From: Anarhynchus alexandrinus
Lineage: Eukaryota > Chordata > Aves > Charadriiformes > Charadriidae
Assembly: GCA_008711295.1 (NCBI GenBank)
Contig: VUYV01000191.1
Coordinates: 182,298 to 246,297 of the forward strand
Direction of reading: 5' to 3'
Length of the DNA: 64,000 bases
Shown: positions 1 to 11,562 of the stretch, in pieces
How the letters are laid out: each line of letters opens with the position of its first letter
Numbering within the stretch: the stretch's first letter is position 1
Program-made: the position numbers and the translations under genes
Notes under the pieces: generated by a model
What the model was told of the DNA's origin: nothing
Databases searched by the model: none
Seen by the model: only the letters and a program-made list of their open reading frames with translations

Positions 1-235
1 GGCAAGGAGCTAGCTGGCGATTTCTAGCAGGAGCCAGGACTTTCACTGATGTCAGGCTCCATTATCAGAGCAGAAAGCCCCTGAGAGATGTTTAAATCAA
101 AAAAAAAAAAAAAAAAAAACCACCAGAATTTTGGGGTAACACTTTGGTTCTTGAGTAAATTCCATCCAAATGCAGTCCAAACAGAAATCATGCTGGAGTG
201 AAAATAAGGTTAAAAATTATAAACTATGTCAACTG
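1..235. other. unique DNA with a poly-A run
   Basis: No gene is visible. An uninterrupted run of 21 A residues occupies 99-119. It is not followed by a recognisable SINE or processed-pseudogene body on either side, so it is treated as a simple repeat. The CR1 element to the right starts near 236. Confidence 0.6.
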
Positions 236-236
236 C

Positions 237-1152
237 TGGCAAGACTCAGTAATGGGTCCAGTCTTGTTCAACATAGTCATTAATGACCTGGATGAGGGGA
301 CAGAGTGTACCCTCAGCAAGTTTGCTCATGACACAAAACTGGGAGGAGTGGCTCACACACCAGAAGGCTGTGCCACCATACAGCGAGACCTGGACAGGCC
401 AGAGTGTGGGGTGGAAAGGAACCTGGTGAAGTTCAACAAGGGCAAGTGTAGGGTACTGCATCTGGGGAGGAATAACCCCATACACTGGTACAGGTTGGGG
501 GCTGACCTGCTGAGAGGACCCTGGGAGTCCTGGTGGAGAAGTTGCTCATAAGCCAGCAATGTGCCCTTGTCACCAAGAAGGTCAATGGTATCCTGGGGTG
601 CATCAAGAAGTATGTGGCCAGCAGGTCGAGGGAGGTCATCCTCCCCCTATACTCTGCCCTGATGAGGACACATCTGGAGTGCTGTGTCCAGTTCTGGGCT
701 CCCCAGGTCAAGAAAGACCAGGAACTGCTGGAGACAGTCCAGCAGAGGACTACAAAGATGATCAAGGGACTGGAGCACCTCTCTGATGAGAAAAGGCTGA
801 GAGCCCCAGGGCTGTTTAGCCTAAAGAAGAGAAGAGAAGAGAAGAGAAGAGAAGAGAAGAGAAGAGAAGAGAAGAGAAGAGAAGAGAAGAGAGTGAATCT
901 CATCAATTCTTATCGATATCGACAGGGCAGATGGCAAGAGGACGGGGCCAGACTCTGTTTAGTGGTGCCCAGCGACAGGACAAGGGGCAACAGGCACAAA
1001 CTGGAACACAGGAAATTCCATCTCAACATGAGGAAAATCTTTACTCTGAGGGTGGCAGAGCACTGGCACAGGCTGCCCGAGAGGTTGTGGAATCTCCTTC
1101 TCTGGACATCTTCAAAACTCTCCTGGATGCATTCCTGTCCAACCTGCTGTAG
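237..1152 (+). pseudogene. CR1 ORF2 reverse transcriptase, C-terminal remnant
   Basis: This is the remnant of the CR1 ORF2 polyprotein, the endonuclease/reverse transcriptase that copies the element by target-primed reverse transcription. The endonuclease and the N-terminal half of RT are absent. Three reading frames cover what is left. About 237-530 (frame starting at 198) includes [20 protein letters not shown] and [12 protein letters not shown]. From 533 the reading continues in another frame through [32 protein letters not shown] and PSDRTRGN. After about 1075 a third frame carries [20 protein letters not shown]. So there are at least two frameshifts. The catalytic motif, usually FADD, reads FAHD here, so one catalytic aspartate is lost. 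A 13-unit GAAGA repeat adds a run of R, E and K residues without breaking the frame. Confidence 0.9.
826..890. repeat. (GAAGA)13 microsatellite inside CR1
   Basis: Thirteen perfect GAAGA units occupy 65 bp. They grew out of the purine-rich 'gaagagaag' stretch that is normal in CR1 ORF2 just after LFSL-EKRR. On the plus strand they encode repeating EKRRE residues. The CR1 reading frame before and after the repeat is the same. Confidence 0.95.
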
Positions 1153-1231
1153 GTGACCCTGCTCTGGCACAGGGGGTTGGACTGGATGATCTCCAAAGGT
1201 CCCTTCCAACCCCTGCCAGTCTGTGATTCTC

Positions 1232-2721
1232 TTTCCTTTCTAATCAAGCCAGAGGCATTGTAAAGGTAAGACGGGAGACTACAGCAACTTGGACAGTATC
1301 TGGAGAAGATTCGAGATTGTTGCTAATGTATGAAGTAAGAACTGATGTTTCAACTTGTATTTATAGGTGAAAAAATCCATAAAAGTGAATTTAAAATCAC
1401 TAGAACCAAATCAGTAACCTGAAGCCAAAAGGAGATTTACCATTGACAGCCTAAGAGCAGGGGAGGTTTTTATAATTTTACACAGGTAGATACTTCTTTG
1501 TGATTTTTGATTTCCAGTTATTTCTTCTGCTATCAGACTTTCTTTTTCTCTTGCAACTCCCTCATTCTGTTTTCCTTCCTTCTGCTTTATACTGATTTTA
1601 CTTCCAAGTGCTGGGTCAGATCCTCGGAAATCAATGTGGCTGGGCTTATTCCAGCAGAGTTGCTGGTTTTGTTATGCTATCAGAGCAAAATTACAATTGT
1701 CTTTGAGTAAGGCCTTTACTGTCCTTTGAAAGTGTTTGTGTACTTCAGAGTCTTGATAGAGTACTGTTACACAGGTTTCTACTAATATTAATAAGATTTT
1801 CAAAAAGGGAATAATGATAATCAGTATAACTTAATTTTAGCAAGATTTTTTTACTATTTAACTTAGATACTTTTTTATATTTCTGTTTCTATATTCTGAA
1901 TTTTGCAAACAGCACGTGTAAAATTCACCAGAGAATTATTGGTCCTTAGAAGCTACATATAGACTTTGGTTCAAGAATGACCATTATTGTTCCCCCAAAA
2001 GCATTTAATTTAAAAAACAACCTGCATATCTCTTATGCCGAGTATAAGGGTAATAAAACTAACTGGTAGAAAAAGCCACAATTGGTTAAATTCTAAGCCC
2101 TCTTTCCTCAAAAAGGCATAAGCCCATAGTAAGGAATGACAGTCTTTCTGCAGAAACATTAAAATGTAAAATTTTGTAGTGGGTACTCAATAAATAATAA
2201 TTCCATTATCTTTTAAAATAAAAATGTGAAATTCTGTATTAAATCCTGCAAGCTTCCAAAGACATTCCTATAGGCCTTTATGCAACGGTCAGTCGCATGA
2301 AAAAAACTCATCCTAAAGTTTGCTGAGCCCTGTGGGATATTCTGTGTCTCTTTCCATGAGGATCTTTTTGACACCATTTTCCAATGGTCAGCTGGATTGC
2401 CTGTAGCTTAAAACCTCCATTTCAGAGGAAAAAGGTAAATGTAAAAAGGTAGTGGCAGAGGAAAAAATACATTTATTTCCTATTTTTCTCTGTGAGAAAC
2501 ATCAAACGTTTTGCTACATAAAAACATGCTTTCAGTTTTAACAGAAGACAAAATTGATCCAAAATACTGTCAACTGTAGAACAACTCTTACTTCATAAGT
2601 ATGTTTTAAAGTAAGTCTGGAAGATTTTGGTCATTCCTCTAACTCTCTGACCTACACCATGGCTATCAGCGCTGTTCACATGGGTGAGGCAGAGCTACAA
2701 CTGTAAAAGACCTATCCTAAC
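1232..2721. other. AT-rich unique DNA, no gene seen
   Basis: No repeat, RNA gene or credible exon is recognised. The open frames present (for example 1507-1710) are short and rich in F, S and L, as expected from T-rich noncoding DNA. Confidence 0.6.
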
Positions 2722-2761
2722 CAGAGCAGAAATTGGCCCACAGAGCAGAAATTGGCCACAG
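2722..2761. repeat. 20-bp tandem duplication
   Basis: The unit 'cagagcagaaattggccca' occurs twice head to tail with one base of length difference. It is a small local duplication with no protein meaning that I can see. Confidence 0.85.
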
Positions 2762-3880
2762 AACTTTTCAATGCTTATTTTCTTGCAAATTCCGGGCAGT
2801 GCTTAGGCCTAGTTCTCCTGCCAGGTAAGCATCACTAGAGAAAACATTTAAAAATGGCAAGTCACAGGAGAAGAACCTCTGTTAAAGGTCTCCCCGCTTT
2901 AGACTGAGAGCGTATCTCCCTATTCCAGTCCTTCTCCACTTCTGAGCTGTTTGAGATTCATCCAAAATCTCTTTTTTTCTCTTTTTTCTTTTTTTTACCT
3001 TTTTAATAATAACATCTGAAATAATCCCAGCGCATTTACTGTGACACTAATACACCTCGGGGCCACCTTCTTACTGCACAATTTACCTACAGCGTTCATT
3101 AATGGCTGAGAAAAACACACCCTGCCATGGCTTGCTGCAACCCAACCGACTTAAATTGCATCCCGAAAGCTGACAGGCCAGTGCATTATTAACTGAGCCA
3201 CCGAGACCCTTTAAACTGTATTGTATGTAAGTTTATAGCGCGGGGAGCACAGAGTTTTAAGCTTGCGCATTTTAATGTATTTAATTTGCCGCACTCGGCA
3301 GTTTGCTTTGTGAACTGTTAATCTTTTCAACCGATACAGCAAAATGTCACTGTATTCATTTGCGGAGTATAATAGGCTTATATCCTGAAACAATAAAGTC
3401 ATAATAGCCTGCCCGCTGCCGAGAGAAGTTATACAAATTCAGCACGTGCAAGGTGTTGTGTGTCCTACTTACCCTCCAGGATTTTAAAACTCATCTGCTC
3501 ATATCAGTGCCTTGAAAATCAGTAGCGCACATTACTCTGGTGAGATAAAGCCAAGTAAATGTCATGGATCAACCTCTGCTGAATTCTCTCTCTCTCTCTC
3601 TCTGGAATTGCTTTCGGTACCTTTGATACTAATTCGTTCTTGCCATCTCCACCCGTGACAAACGCACGCTGAAGTCACGGACGTCCAGATTTGTTCTGCA
3701 GCCTCCGTCCACGAACCAGTCTGGAACTGATGAGCGATTCTTCCACTTACGGCGGTGGCAGGAACCAGCAGCCCGGGAATCACAGATCTTACGGAACGAA
3801 AACTGCTGCTCAGCTGTCCAGCCTCCAGGAAAGAGGTCCTACATGTTCCCTCCAGCTTTACTGATGTTTCTCAGATTTGC
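2762..3880. other. candidate conserved noncoding DNA
   Basis: No gene is seen. About 2990-3470 differs from its AT-rich flanks: it is repeat-free, has scattered CpGs ('gcgcggggagc', 'ttgccgcactcgg') and carries homeodomain-like TAAT/ATTA cores ('cattaatggc', 'cattattaac'). This texture resembles vertebrate conserved noncoding elements, but conservation cannot be judged from one sequence. A (TC)n run of about 19 bp lies at 3585-3603. Confidence 0.3.
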
Positions 3881-4015
3881 CCTCCACTCTTTCTCTGACT
3901 GTTTCTGCAACAACTGTCATCTCTCATTTTCTACAAGTCTTATCAAGANTCCTCCATTCTTTCTCTGCCTGTTTCTGCAACTGTCATCTCTCATTTTCTA
4001 CAAGTCTTATCAAGA
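3881..4015. repeat. near-identical tandem duplication split by an N
   Basis: Copy 1 (3881-3948) and copy 2 (3951-4015) both run from 'cctccactct/cctccattct' to 'cttatcaaga'. They differ by two substitutions and one 3-base indel. The single N at 3949 sits exactly at the junction. The likely explanation is two overlapping contig ends, perhaps from two haplotypes, that were not merged. A real tandem duplication is the alternative. Confidence 0.85.
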
Positions 4016-7000
4016 GGACTATGTGATCATGGTGGTATCACAGGGTTTCTATAGTAATGAGTCATCGCCTGCAAGAGAATCGTGGGTGTGAGGATGAAGA
4101 TGATAACAGTAATAAAGGGAATACTGACACTACCAGTGCTAACGTATGGACACCTGACTATTTTTTGTACGAGCTTTCTATATTTTTCAAATGAAACTTA
4201 CAGGGGAAGGACTGGATTGGTTATTTCTGTCGTAAGATTTCCATTCTGAGGAGTGGAAATTTGACATCTTCTCGCACTGACTTTCTGTCAGGTTGCTAAA
4301 TGACACTGCAGTTGTACTTGGGCAACTTTAGGTTCAGCCTGTGAAGTGTTTAGCTGACCTGCAGGGCATATTACAAAGCCTGTCTTTTTTAAGAAAAGGT
4401 TATCTTTCTGCCTGAGGGGAAGGTTCGTGGGGGTTCTTTGTCCATAACAGGAATGACGTGGGGGTTGGTTGAGCTTGGACACTTAGATACCATTAAATGT
4501 TCTTTAGAAAAAAGATCTGAACACAAAACCCCACAAAATGCAATGAAACAAACCACTTGTCAAATGAAGTCTATGTTGTCTGGATCAGTTCTACTCATAG
4601 TGATTAATTAAAATGTAGCCCGAAGCAGAAGAAGGTCATGCATCTCAGTCCACAACCAAACAAAATCTTTAGGGAAGAATCAATAAAATGATCCCTGGCT
4701 GATTCCATTAAAAATACGTAAAGAAAAAGAAGATTCTCTAAACCAAACATAATACATTCTTAAAAAACCATATAAATAGGCACACTGGTGGTAGAACATA
4801 CTTTCTGGATATCTCAGGCTTCAGTGGTTCTAAAGAGGAGAGGGGATCTGAAAGGGGAAGACAAGAGTTACTGGAAGGAGGTAAGAGAGCTACACTGATT
4901 TTTCTGACACAATAATTGTCCAGAGCCTGTACAAACCTGTCTCTTGTATCAAAGCAATCCCTTCAAAATTATAATAACTCTGCATTTTTCAGTGAAGCCC
5001 TATTACAAGTGTCTCCATTGCATGAAAGCATTAACAAAACCAGCCAACACCTTAATGAAAACTACTTCTTCCAGCAAAAGCAAACTTTGCTTTTAAAACT
5101 ATGCCCTGGCTGCAAGGTGAGTTCAACACAGAGAAGTAAATAAAAAATTAGAACTGGAGTTGTTATATGAGGTTGTGATCAGTCTGTCTCTTCCTTCTTA
5201 ATGAAGAAAAAAGGTGTAATACAGCAACAGTTCAAGAATTTTCCATTAGTAACAGCATTTATACTGAAGGGCTTTAGACCATTACCCCAGGTTACATCCT
5301 GGGCTTTTTTCTTTTCTTTCTTAATAAGTAAAAACCTCACAGATTTTCTCTGCAGCTGGGAATAATGTACAATAATAAGAGAAAGCATGGATTTGCTTTT
5401 TTTTAACTATGCTGATTGCATAGTCTTTTTAGTTTCTTTATTTGCCTACAAGGTTCGGAGATTTCTATGGCAGAGTATGATTAATCTGAAGCATTCAATT
5501 ATGTATCTGGTCACTGCTAGTGAATTAAATATTATCTGGCACTGGATCGTACATGCTGCTTTTTGGCCTAGCGGACCATGGGCACACTGGGTAACTAAAC
5601 TTCCCAAGCTACTAATTTTGATTCATAGGCACATGATTATATCTTTAAGGTCTTAGACAGTGTAATCTTGGAAGCATTAATTATTAGGAACTCATTGCTA
5701 CATCTCGTATTTTTATGTCTGCTGTAACCTCTTGATTTATTCCTTTGATGTTATTTCAGATTCAGCAATCAATGCTGGTTTTGAGGTCCTGATCATCTGA
5801 ATGAATTTAGCAAACTACAAGACATAAAATTATTGTAAGTAAAATCTTTTCACATTTTTGCTGTGGTTGGGGTCAGGGAGAGTTCTTAAATAAAATATTT
5901 AAGAAACATCTGAATGTAACCCAAAGAGAATGTGGGAAAATTACATTATTTCTTAGACTATTTTAACATCAAAGGTAGCACTAGAGAGACGGATAGTCAT
6001 TAAAGGCTGAATTACTGAAAGTGTCTGGATAGTGCACTTAAACACATTTCAGTCGAGTGAAATAATTTAAAATCTGAAGTGTGATCCAGAATCACATATG
6101 TCAATTACCATGTTGTCTGTGATATTAAAAATGTATGCAGCTGGAGGCTTAATTATATGAGATCTCTCAGAGTTAGAAACACTTCATCCTTTCCCCCTTA
6201 TTTTTAAAGCGTGGTCTTTTTAGATATTGAATGCAAATAATCCACAAAATGAAGGGAAATGTTCTTCTGTCATTTGATGTTATCGAAAGCCAGGATAACA
6301 CTGGAGATTTGCAAAAATTATCTTTAAAATATTGTTGTGCTGATGGAATTTGATTACCTGATGATGATGTTGATTGACTGAATATAATGAATTTTTCAAG
6401 TGGAACAAAGACTTTTTCATGAAGAATTAGTTAAAAGATATGGTGTCTACTGCATTTGTACATCTGCATCACTATCAAAGTAGTAATTTTTCTATCAAGA
6501 CCACCAGCACAAAATTTTGAATCATCTTCTCTTTTCCTTAAAACCGATGCCTTAGTTTTCTTTTCCTACACTATCTCACAGAAAAAAAAACAACCTTGAA
6601 CCTAAAGCTACTGAAGTTAATCTGCTGTCCACTGCTCTGTTGTCTGAGTTGCCCAGCTCCATACTAACTTTAATAAGGGTGGGACCCATCACTACGAACT
6701 CTTATTCACAATAACCAGACACTGTGTCTTTCCTTAAGTCATGACGTGAGCTGAGGTCAGAAGAGATGCTTTAGCTCCTTGCCTATAAGGGGAGGAGTAG
6801 GAAAACTGTTTCCTGGGCTTTTGGAGTCCAAGATGCACCAGTTGATTCTGGCAGAATACAACTCAACCCCAAAGCTTAGCTGTTCTGGGAGTAAATACGC
6901 AAGTACAAGCAAAGAAAATTTCTCTTCTAATGGTCTTGATGAATACCCATGTAAGAGCTGCTTCTTTTATTTTTTTTTTCATAATGGGCAATTACTTATG

Positions 7001-7900
7001 CATGGATCTTGGCTTTTAGTTATTTGCTGTAAGATTCTCTAAATGAGACATCAGGGAGTCGGATGAAGCTCCAGGATGTGTGATCTGTACAGCAAATTAG
7101 AGGAGATTTTCTTACTGGAGAGTCAGTACTTCTGGTGGCAAGCTGCCCGCTCCAAATTTTATCTGCTGGAATCCATTGTGAGGAAAGGTAAATCTTCGTG
7201 GAGAGGCACAAAGTGATGGTTTTGTGGCGGTGAAGATGGTAGAGTGGAAACAGCGCAGAGGCACAGATTTTCTGGGATCACAAGAACAACGACAGAATTA
7301 AGGGAGCTGAAGGGTGGTGTACTCCTACCATGGCGACTGAAATTGTTATGGCTGGATTTGATCGTTCAGCTTGCTTCAGGGGCTGAGAGCTGGACTGCCT
7401 GAACTCTGTAATGCTATGAACTGTCAGCACCAATTTTATAGTAATTTTTACACATATTAGTTAACAATATTTCAGTATTCAATACCTGAATTTCACTTTT
7501 CAGGATTCCATTACGATCAGCCACACAAATGATCCCATGATTTGTTTTAATCAGCTGTTTGCTCAAGTACAGTATGATGAAAGACAGAAGTACAGTAAAA
7601 TGCTTTATTTCAGAAATTAAAGGAAAAGGCTTGTGAAACTGCAACCTTTATTTCAGCCAAAGTACAATATTGCTCGTTCTGTTCTTTTTTTTCCCCCAGT
7701 GTTTTGTTAACAAAGATCTTTTTCTAAGAAAATGATCACAATGAAAAATACTTTAAGTAGTACCCATGTTAATAGACATAACCAGGAATATTGCTTTCCA
7801 GCTGCTTTTGAAAGTAGACTTCTTTAAAGGTTTCAATTGAAGTTAAAAGAGGGCCAGGAGTTCTTGATTTCCTTTAAGTTAAAACCAGCATTTGGACCAG
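4016..7900. other. AT-rich unique DNA, no gene seen
   Basis: Almost 4 kb without a recognisable repeat or gene. Short open frames occur (for example 5387-5656 on plus), but none has a known domain, codon bias or convincing splice context. It reads as intergenic or intronic sequence. Confidence 0.55.
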
Positions 7901-8257
7901 CCAATCACCCTGGGCACTCATATTCCCGAGCCCCGTGTTGTGACTGCTTGACGTCAACTGGATGACGTTGCTTCAGAGGCTGCTGGAAACCCATCCGTGG
8001 TCAGAGGATTGAACGTCGCCTGGGAACAAGACCTGCCTTTTATGATCTGACTTGGAGCTTAATATATTTGAGCTTGCGTCAACAGTCTCGCAACTGATTA
8101 AAACTACGATTAAGAGAATTTAACGAGGTCTCAAACAGTTGACTCGTTTGCTCTAGTTCCTGGATTTTTAAGCAAAGGTTGGAAGGCCTGTCTTTAGTGG
8201 AAACTACAGGGCACAGTATTTCCACTGGAAACTGAAGTTCATACATCAACATGAATT
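7901..8257 (+). promoter_or_regulatory. candidate CRE/CCAAT promoter and 5' exon
   Basis: Seen in order: a CCAAT box in 'gccaatcaccc' (7901-7905); a perfect palindromic cAMP-response element TGACGTCA (7949-7956); a half-site-like TGACGTTG 14 bp further on (7963-7970); and AT-rich TATA-like stretches ('ttttatgatc' near 8038, 'ttaatatattt' near 8059). An ATG at 8251 with A at -3 is followed at 8258 by GTGAGT, a good splice-donor match. Spaced CCAAT and CRE sites are typical of CREB-responsive promoters. That this is an active promoter or first exon is inference; no gene was identified downstream. Confidence 0.35.
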
Positions 8258-8263
8258 GTGAGT

Positions 8264-8473
8264 ATGGTTGTTAAAACACTTGCAGTAGCTTACATGGGCT
8301 GTGTTATTACCATTGTGGCTGCTCTTGTTTTTATTCTTCTTCTAGAAAAGGATATGTTATCAAAGCTGAACAATCAAACGCGTTTCCGGCTCATTTTACA
8401 ACAAAGCTGCGTGGAAAATTTGATCTTATGGTCCTCCTTTCAACTGTTAAGAAAACAGTGTATTCAGGCCTAA
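8264..8473 (+). CDS. candidate small single-pass membrane protein
   Basis: This 69-codon frame (68 residues plus stop) starts at an ATG with A at -3 and G at +4, an optimal Kozak context. Residues about 4-26 form an uninterrupted hydrophobic stretch (TLAVAYMGCVITIVAALVF and a following ILLL), long enough for one transmembrane helix or an uncleaved signal anchor. A polar segment EKDMLSKLNNQTRFR follows and contains one N-glycosylation sequon (NQT). I do not recognise the family. A short upstream frame starting at 8251 overlaps this start out of frame and would reduce its translation. The upstream CCAAT/CRE cluster gives context. T-rich DNA often encodes hydrophobic runs by chance, and the GTGAGT just upstream could make this intronic instead. 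I consider it a weak candidate. Confidence 0.2.
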   Translation: MVVKTLAVAYMGCVITIVAALVFILLLEKDMLSKLNNQTRFRLILQQSCVENLILWSSFQLLRKQCIQA

Positions 8474-10045
8474 GAAAACATTTCATTCCAGACCTTAAGC
8501 GCTTCTCCACCCTACGCAAGGATTGAACTTAATCAGCACCTCTCCTGGGTCATAAATCTGTGCAAGGAGAGTTCATATGGAGAATGTGTACTGATTTTTA
8601 CCTTATTACTGCAAGTCTGTGTATGTTGTATCATTTATGTTTATCTCGGGTAAAGGTTAGCTGAGATAGGTGATGGTTATTTTATTTAAAATTGGTATTC
8701 TAGGTGGACCAAGAGGCAAACTACTGTGTTAGGCACTTTACAAATAGAAAGCCAATGACAGCTCCTGTCCCAAAGAATTTAACATTTGCCTGTGATTTGT
8801 GACAATTTAGAGAACTGCCTGTAAAATAGCAAAATGAAAGACCAATTAATAATGACAGCGCTTTTCCGGCAGAATGCAAAAGCAATTCAACAAAATCCTT
8901 CAACAACTTCGACCGTAAATACAGATTTTTGAGCTCCAGACTGTCAGAACATGCATGTCTACAAAATGTTAGTCTCCGGCCACGTTATTTCACTGTCCAC
9001 TGAATCGCATGGTCCACGGCACTTGGCAAAGCACCTCTGTGCTACTGATCCGAACTTATTTTGGAACAGACAAGGGCTCTGACACTGTGCAGCTGAAGAC
9101 AATTGCTGAATCCACAGAGGGCTCTCTGAAAACACGTTCATCGTTCTCTTAGAACCGGCAGTCACTGTTATGATGACAGGTGACCTAAGAAACCTGAATT
9201 TCTGCCAGCACATTCTTGAGTCCCATTATAGCACCGTATAGGTATTTTTCACCTGATGTAGGATCTCTGGTATGACCTTCTCTGAAATTTACTGACTTTA
9301 TTGTAAGTGGTATCTTTCTAATACTGGCAACACCTTCATACATTTTAATGAGCTGCCCTGAAAATAATAGACTTTTGTCATCTGTTTCAAAATATCTCAG
9401 CTCCGAAAGGAATATTTTGCATCAGCATCAATTCCTAGGCTCATATTCCCAGCCTCTCTTCCTCTGCATCCTGGAGGAAAAAGACAGCTTGTTCTCATTT
9501 TAATGTGGCAAGGGACATTGTTTTGTTGTTGGTCTGTTTATCCTCAACTTGTAATTCATTTGTATATTAAACGAACTCATTTTATTTTTAGTTATTTGTT
9601 TTGTGCTGCAGCTATAGTCTAGATCACTGTGCTCCTGTCTGTGGCTCCGTTCCAAGTAAGTCTGTTGAGCCAATGTAGCCACATGATAGTCTGATGAAGT
9701 GCTGGCACTTACTTAGCAGTAGTTTTCCAGATGTCAGTGGGTTATTTCAAAGAATACAAGCTTTAAAAAAACCCGACAACAACAACAAAAACATTGGCCC
9801 CAACAGCTATTCCTAGGCACTGATTGCTACCTCAACATTTGTACGTATGAAAATGAGACATCTGGTACTCTAAGCAGCGGCGAGGAGCTGTATGAAAATG
9901 CTTGATTAGAGCAATGCCTTGTTGAATGCCATCTTTTATTTCCTCTTTTGAAAAGTATAGTACGTAACTAATAGCATTACGTACTCAAGTATGATAGGAA
10001 TTAAAAAATAAGTTACGTGATGTTTTTCTTTTTCTTACCCAAATT
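8474..10045. other. unique DNA, no gene seen
   Basis: No interspersed repeat or credible exon is recognised. The open frames at 8721-8906 and 8959-9213 (minus) have no recognisable domain. Confidence 0.55.
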
Positions 10046-10236
10046 CAGGTTGCCCAGAGAGGTTGTTGAGGCCCCATCCCTGGAGGTGTTGAAGGCCAGG
10101 CTGGACGTGACCTTGGGCAGCCTGGTCTGGTGGGAGGTGTCCCTGCCTATGGCAGGGGGGTTGGAACTCGATGATCTNAGATGATTTTCAAGGTCCCTTC
10201 CAACCTAAACCATTCTATGATTCTATGATTCTATGA
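10046..10236 (+). mobile_element. CR1 3' end, young subclass, plus strand
   Basis: A 5'-truncated CR1 of about 190 bp starts at 'ggttgcccagagaggttg' and ends in 'attctatg' octamer repeats at 10236. It belongs to the class with 'ggacgtg-ccttgggca-cctggtc' and 'cctatggcaggggggttgg', shared with 27865-27995 and the minus-strand copy at 60676-60925. A single N at 10178 interrupts the 'gatgatct' block, and 'gatgat' is repeated on its other side. The duplication is therefore probably a contig-end overlap rather than part of the element. Confidence 0.95.
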
Positions 10237-11562
10237 AATTCAAGTCAGGCAAGAAGGCCTCGTACAATGCACCCTCTCATCCTACTGATCCTCTTTGAAA
10301 TGACTAGCACAATTGTTAAAAAAAACCCCATATAATGAACCACAGCAACTACCCAAAGAAACCTTGAAAGATGGGAATTATCATTCTTTTTCAACACAAG
10401 ATCATTGAATGGATCAACTAATTTCCTTAAACACTGTTAATGTAGCAACAGAATTATATATTTTACTGTATTAAGAGAATACATTTAGAAAAATCATATG
10501 GATTGTATATGTACAATGATCCTAATTTAGCAAAGCTCTTGCCATTAACTTAGAGTTAGCCATGTGGTAAAGTACTCTCAATAACTTCAAATAAACTACC
10601 CATATTCATGAAGTTGGGCACTTATTTAGATGGCCTACTGAACTGAGAAATTAATCATTTGTGGGTTTTGAGACCACACTTAAAAATTTATTGAATTTAG
10701 CGGAGAATAAGCTGTTACCAAAAAGAACATTGAAACATCCTCCAGAATACTGCAGTAGGAATACATTTTCTATTAAATTGCCTGGGACTTTTCCGCAGAT
10801 GAAAAGTTGAGTTCATATAATCCCATCTGGGAAAAAATAATCCAATAAAGGAGCAAGCCCTCAGCTAGGGGATGCAAAAGTCAATAGCAATGACATTTTG
10901 TGAAACTTTACACATGCTGAAGACACACTTCTTTATGGGATTTTAATACAACACTCAATATTACCAGCATTAGACAAAGTGTCTGAGACAGCATTATCAG
11001 CACTAGAAAATGTCTCATATGCACATATATTGACATAACTGCATCTTTGTGGGTTTTTTTTTTCCCTCTCTTCTGTTTTGAAAATATTTCTCCACGCTTT
11101 CACTGACTTTCTCTGAAATATAGAAGGAACACTATGTTTAAAAAAAAAAAACCACCTGAGAAAAGCATTTGGAACTTTTGCCCAGCATATTGTCACATAC
11201 ATAAGTCTCAGCAAGAAATGCAGTGTCTCATTTTTTAGTTAATAGAACCATTTTTTTGCCACGTGGGCTGCCTCAGTTACACACCAGCTGAACTCAGCTG
11301 TGCTAAGAGGATCACAACAGTCGCTTTAGTCTTTGGGGCGGTCAGCTGAACCGAAAAATTCATGGAAGGAGACTGGACAGGTAGAAATGGAAAAGTCTCC
11401 TAAGCTGAAACTCACTGGAGTTGTGGTGCAGGAGACAAAGCTCCAAGACCCAGCCAGAAATCCCCTTCCACAGCAGCCCCACTCTCAGGGTGTTTTTGCA
11501 GTGCAGAGACCCAAACTTTCAGTTCCAGGCATCCAAAAATAAATTAAAGATTTTAGTTCAAA
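10237..11562. other. AT-rich unique DNA, no gene seen
   Basis: No gene or known repeat is seen. Small A/T runs occur (for example 11141-11152). Confidence 0.55.

Larger units (their letters stand above)
236..1231 (+). mobile_element. CR1 LINE, 5'-truncated, plus strand
   Basis: This is a CR1 non-LTR retrotransposon that begins inside the reverse-transcriptase domain and runs to the 3' end. The 3' end reads 'ggttggactggatgatctccaaaggtccc...' and stops after a single 'gtgattct' unit near 1230. The class is the one with 'gagggtggcagagcactggcacaggctgcc' near the end, shared with the copies at 39361-39634 and 44300-44547. It carries frameshifts and a GAAGA expansion at 826-890, so it is dead. The left boundary is approximate because the first recognisable match is around the 'GPVLFNI' segment. 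Confidence 0.95.

Noticed and set aside
99..119. Poly-A run as a processed-pseudogene or SINE tail
   Set aside because: No recognisable body or target duplication lies next to it.
433..906. 157-codon minus-strand frame with a FSSLL repeat
   Set aside because: It is the antisense of the CR1 ORF2 remnant and its GAAGA expansion.
533..1156. 207-codon frame with an RREEK repeat that looks like a coiled-coil protein
   Set aside because: The rest of the frame is CR1 ORF2, and the charged run is a microsatellite expansion.
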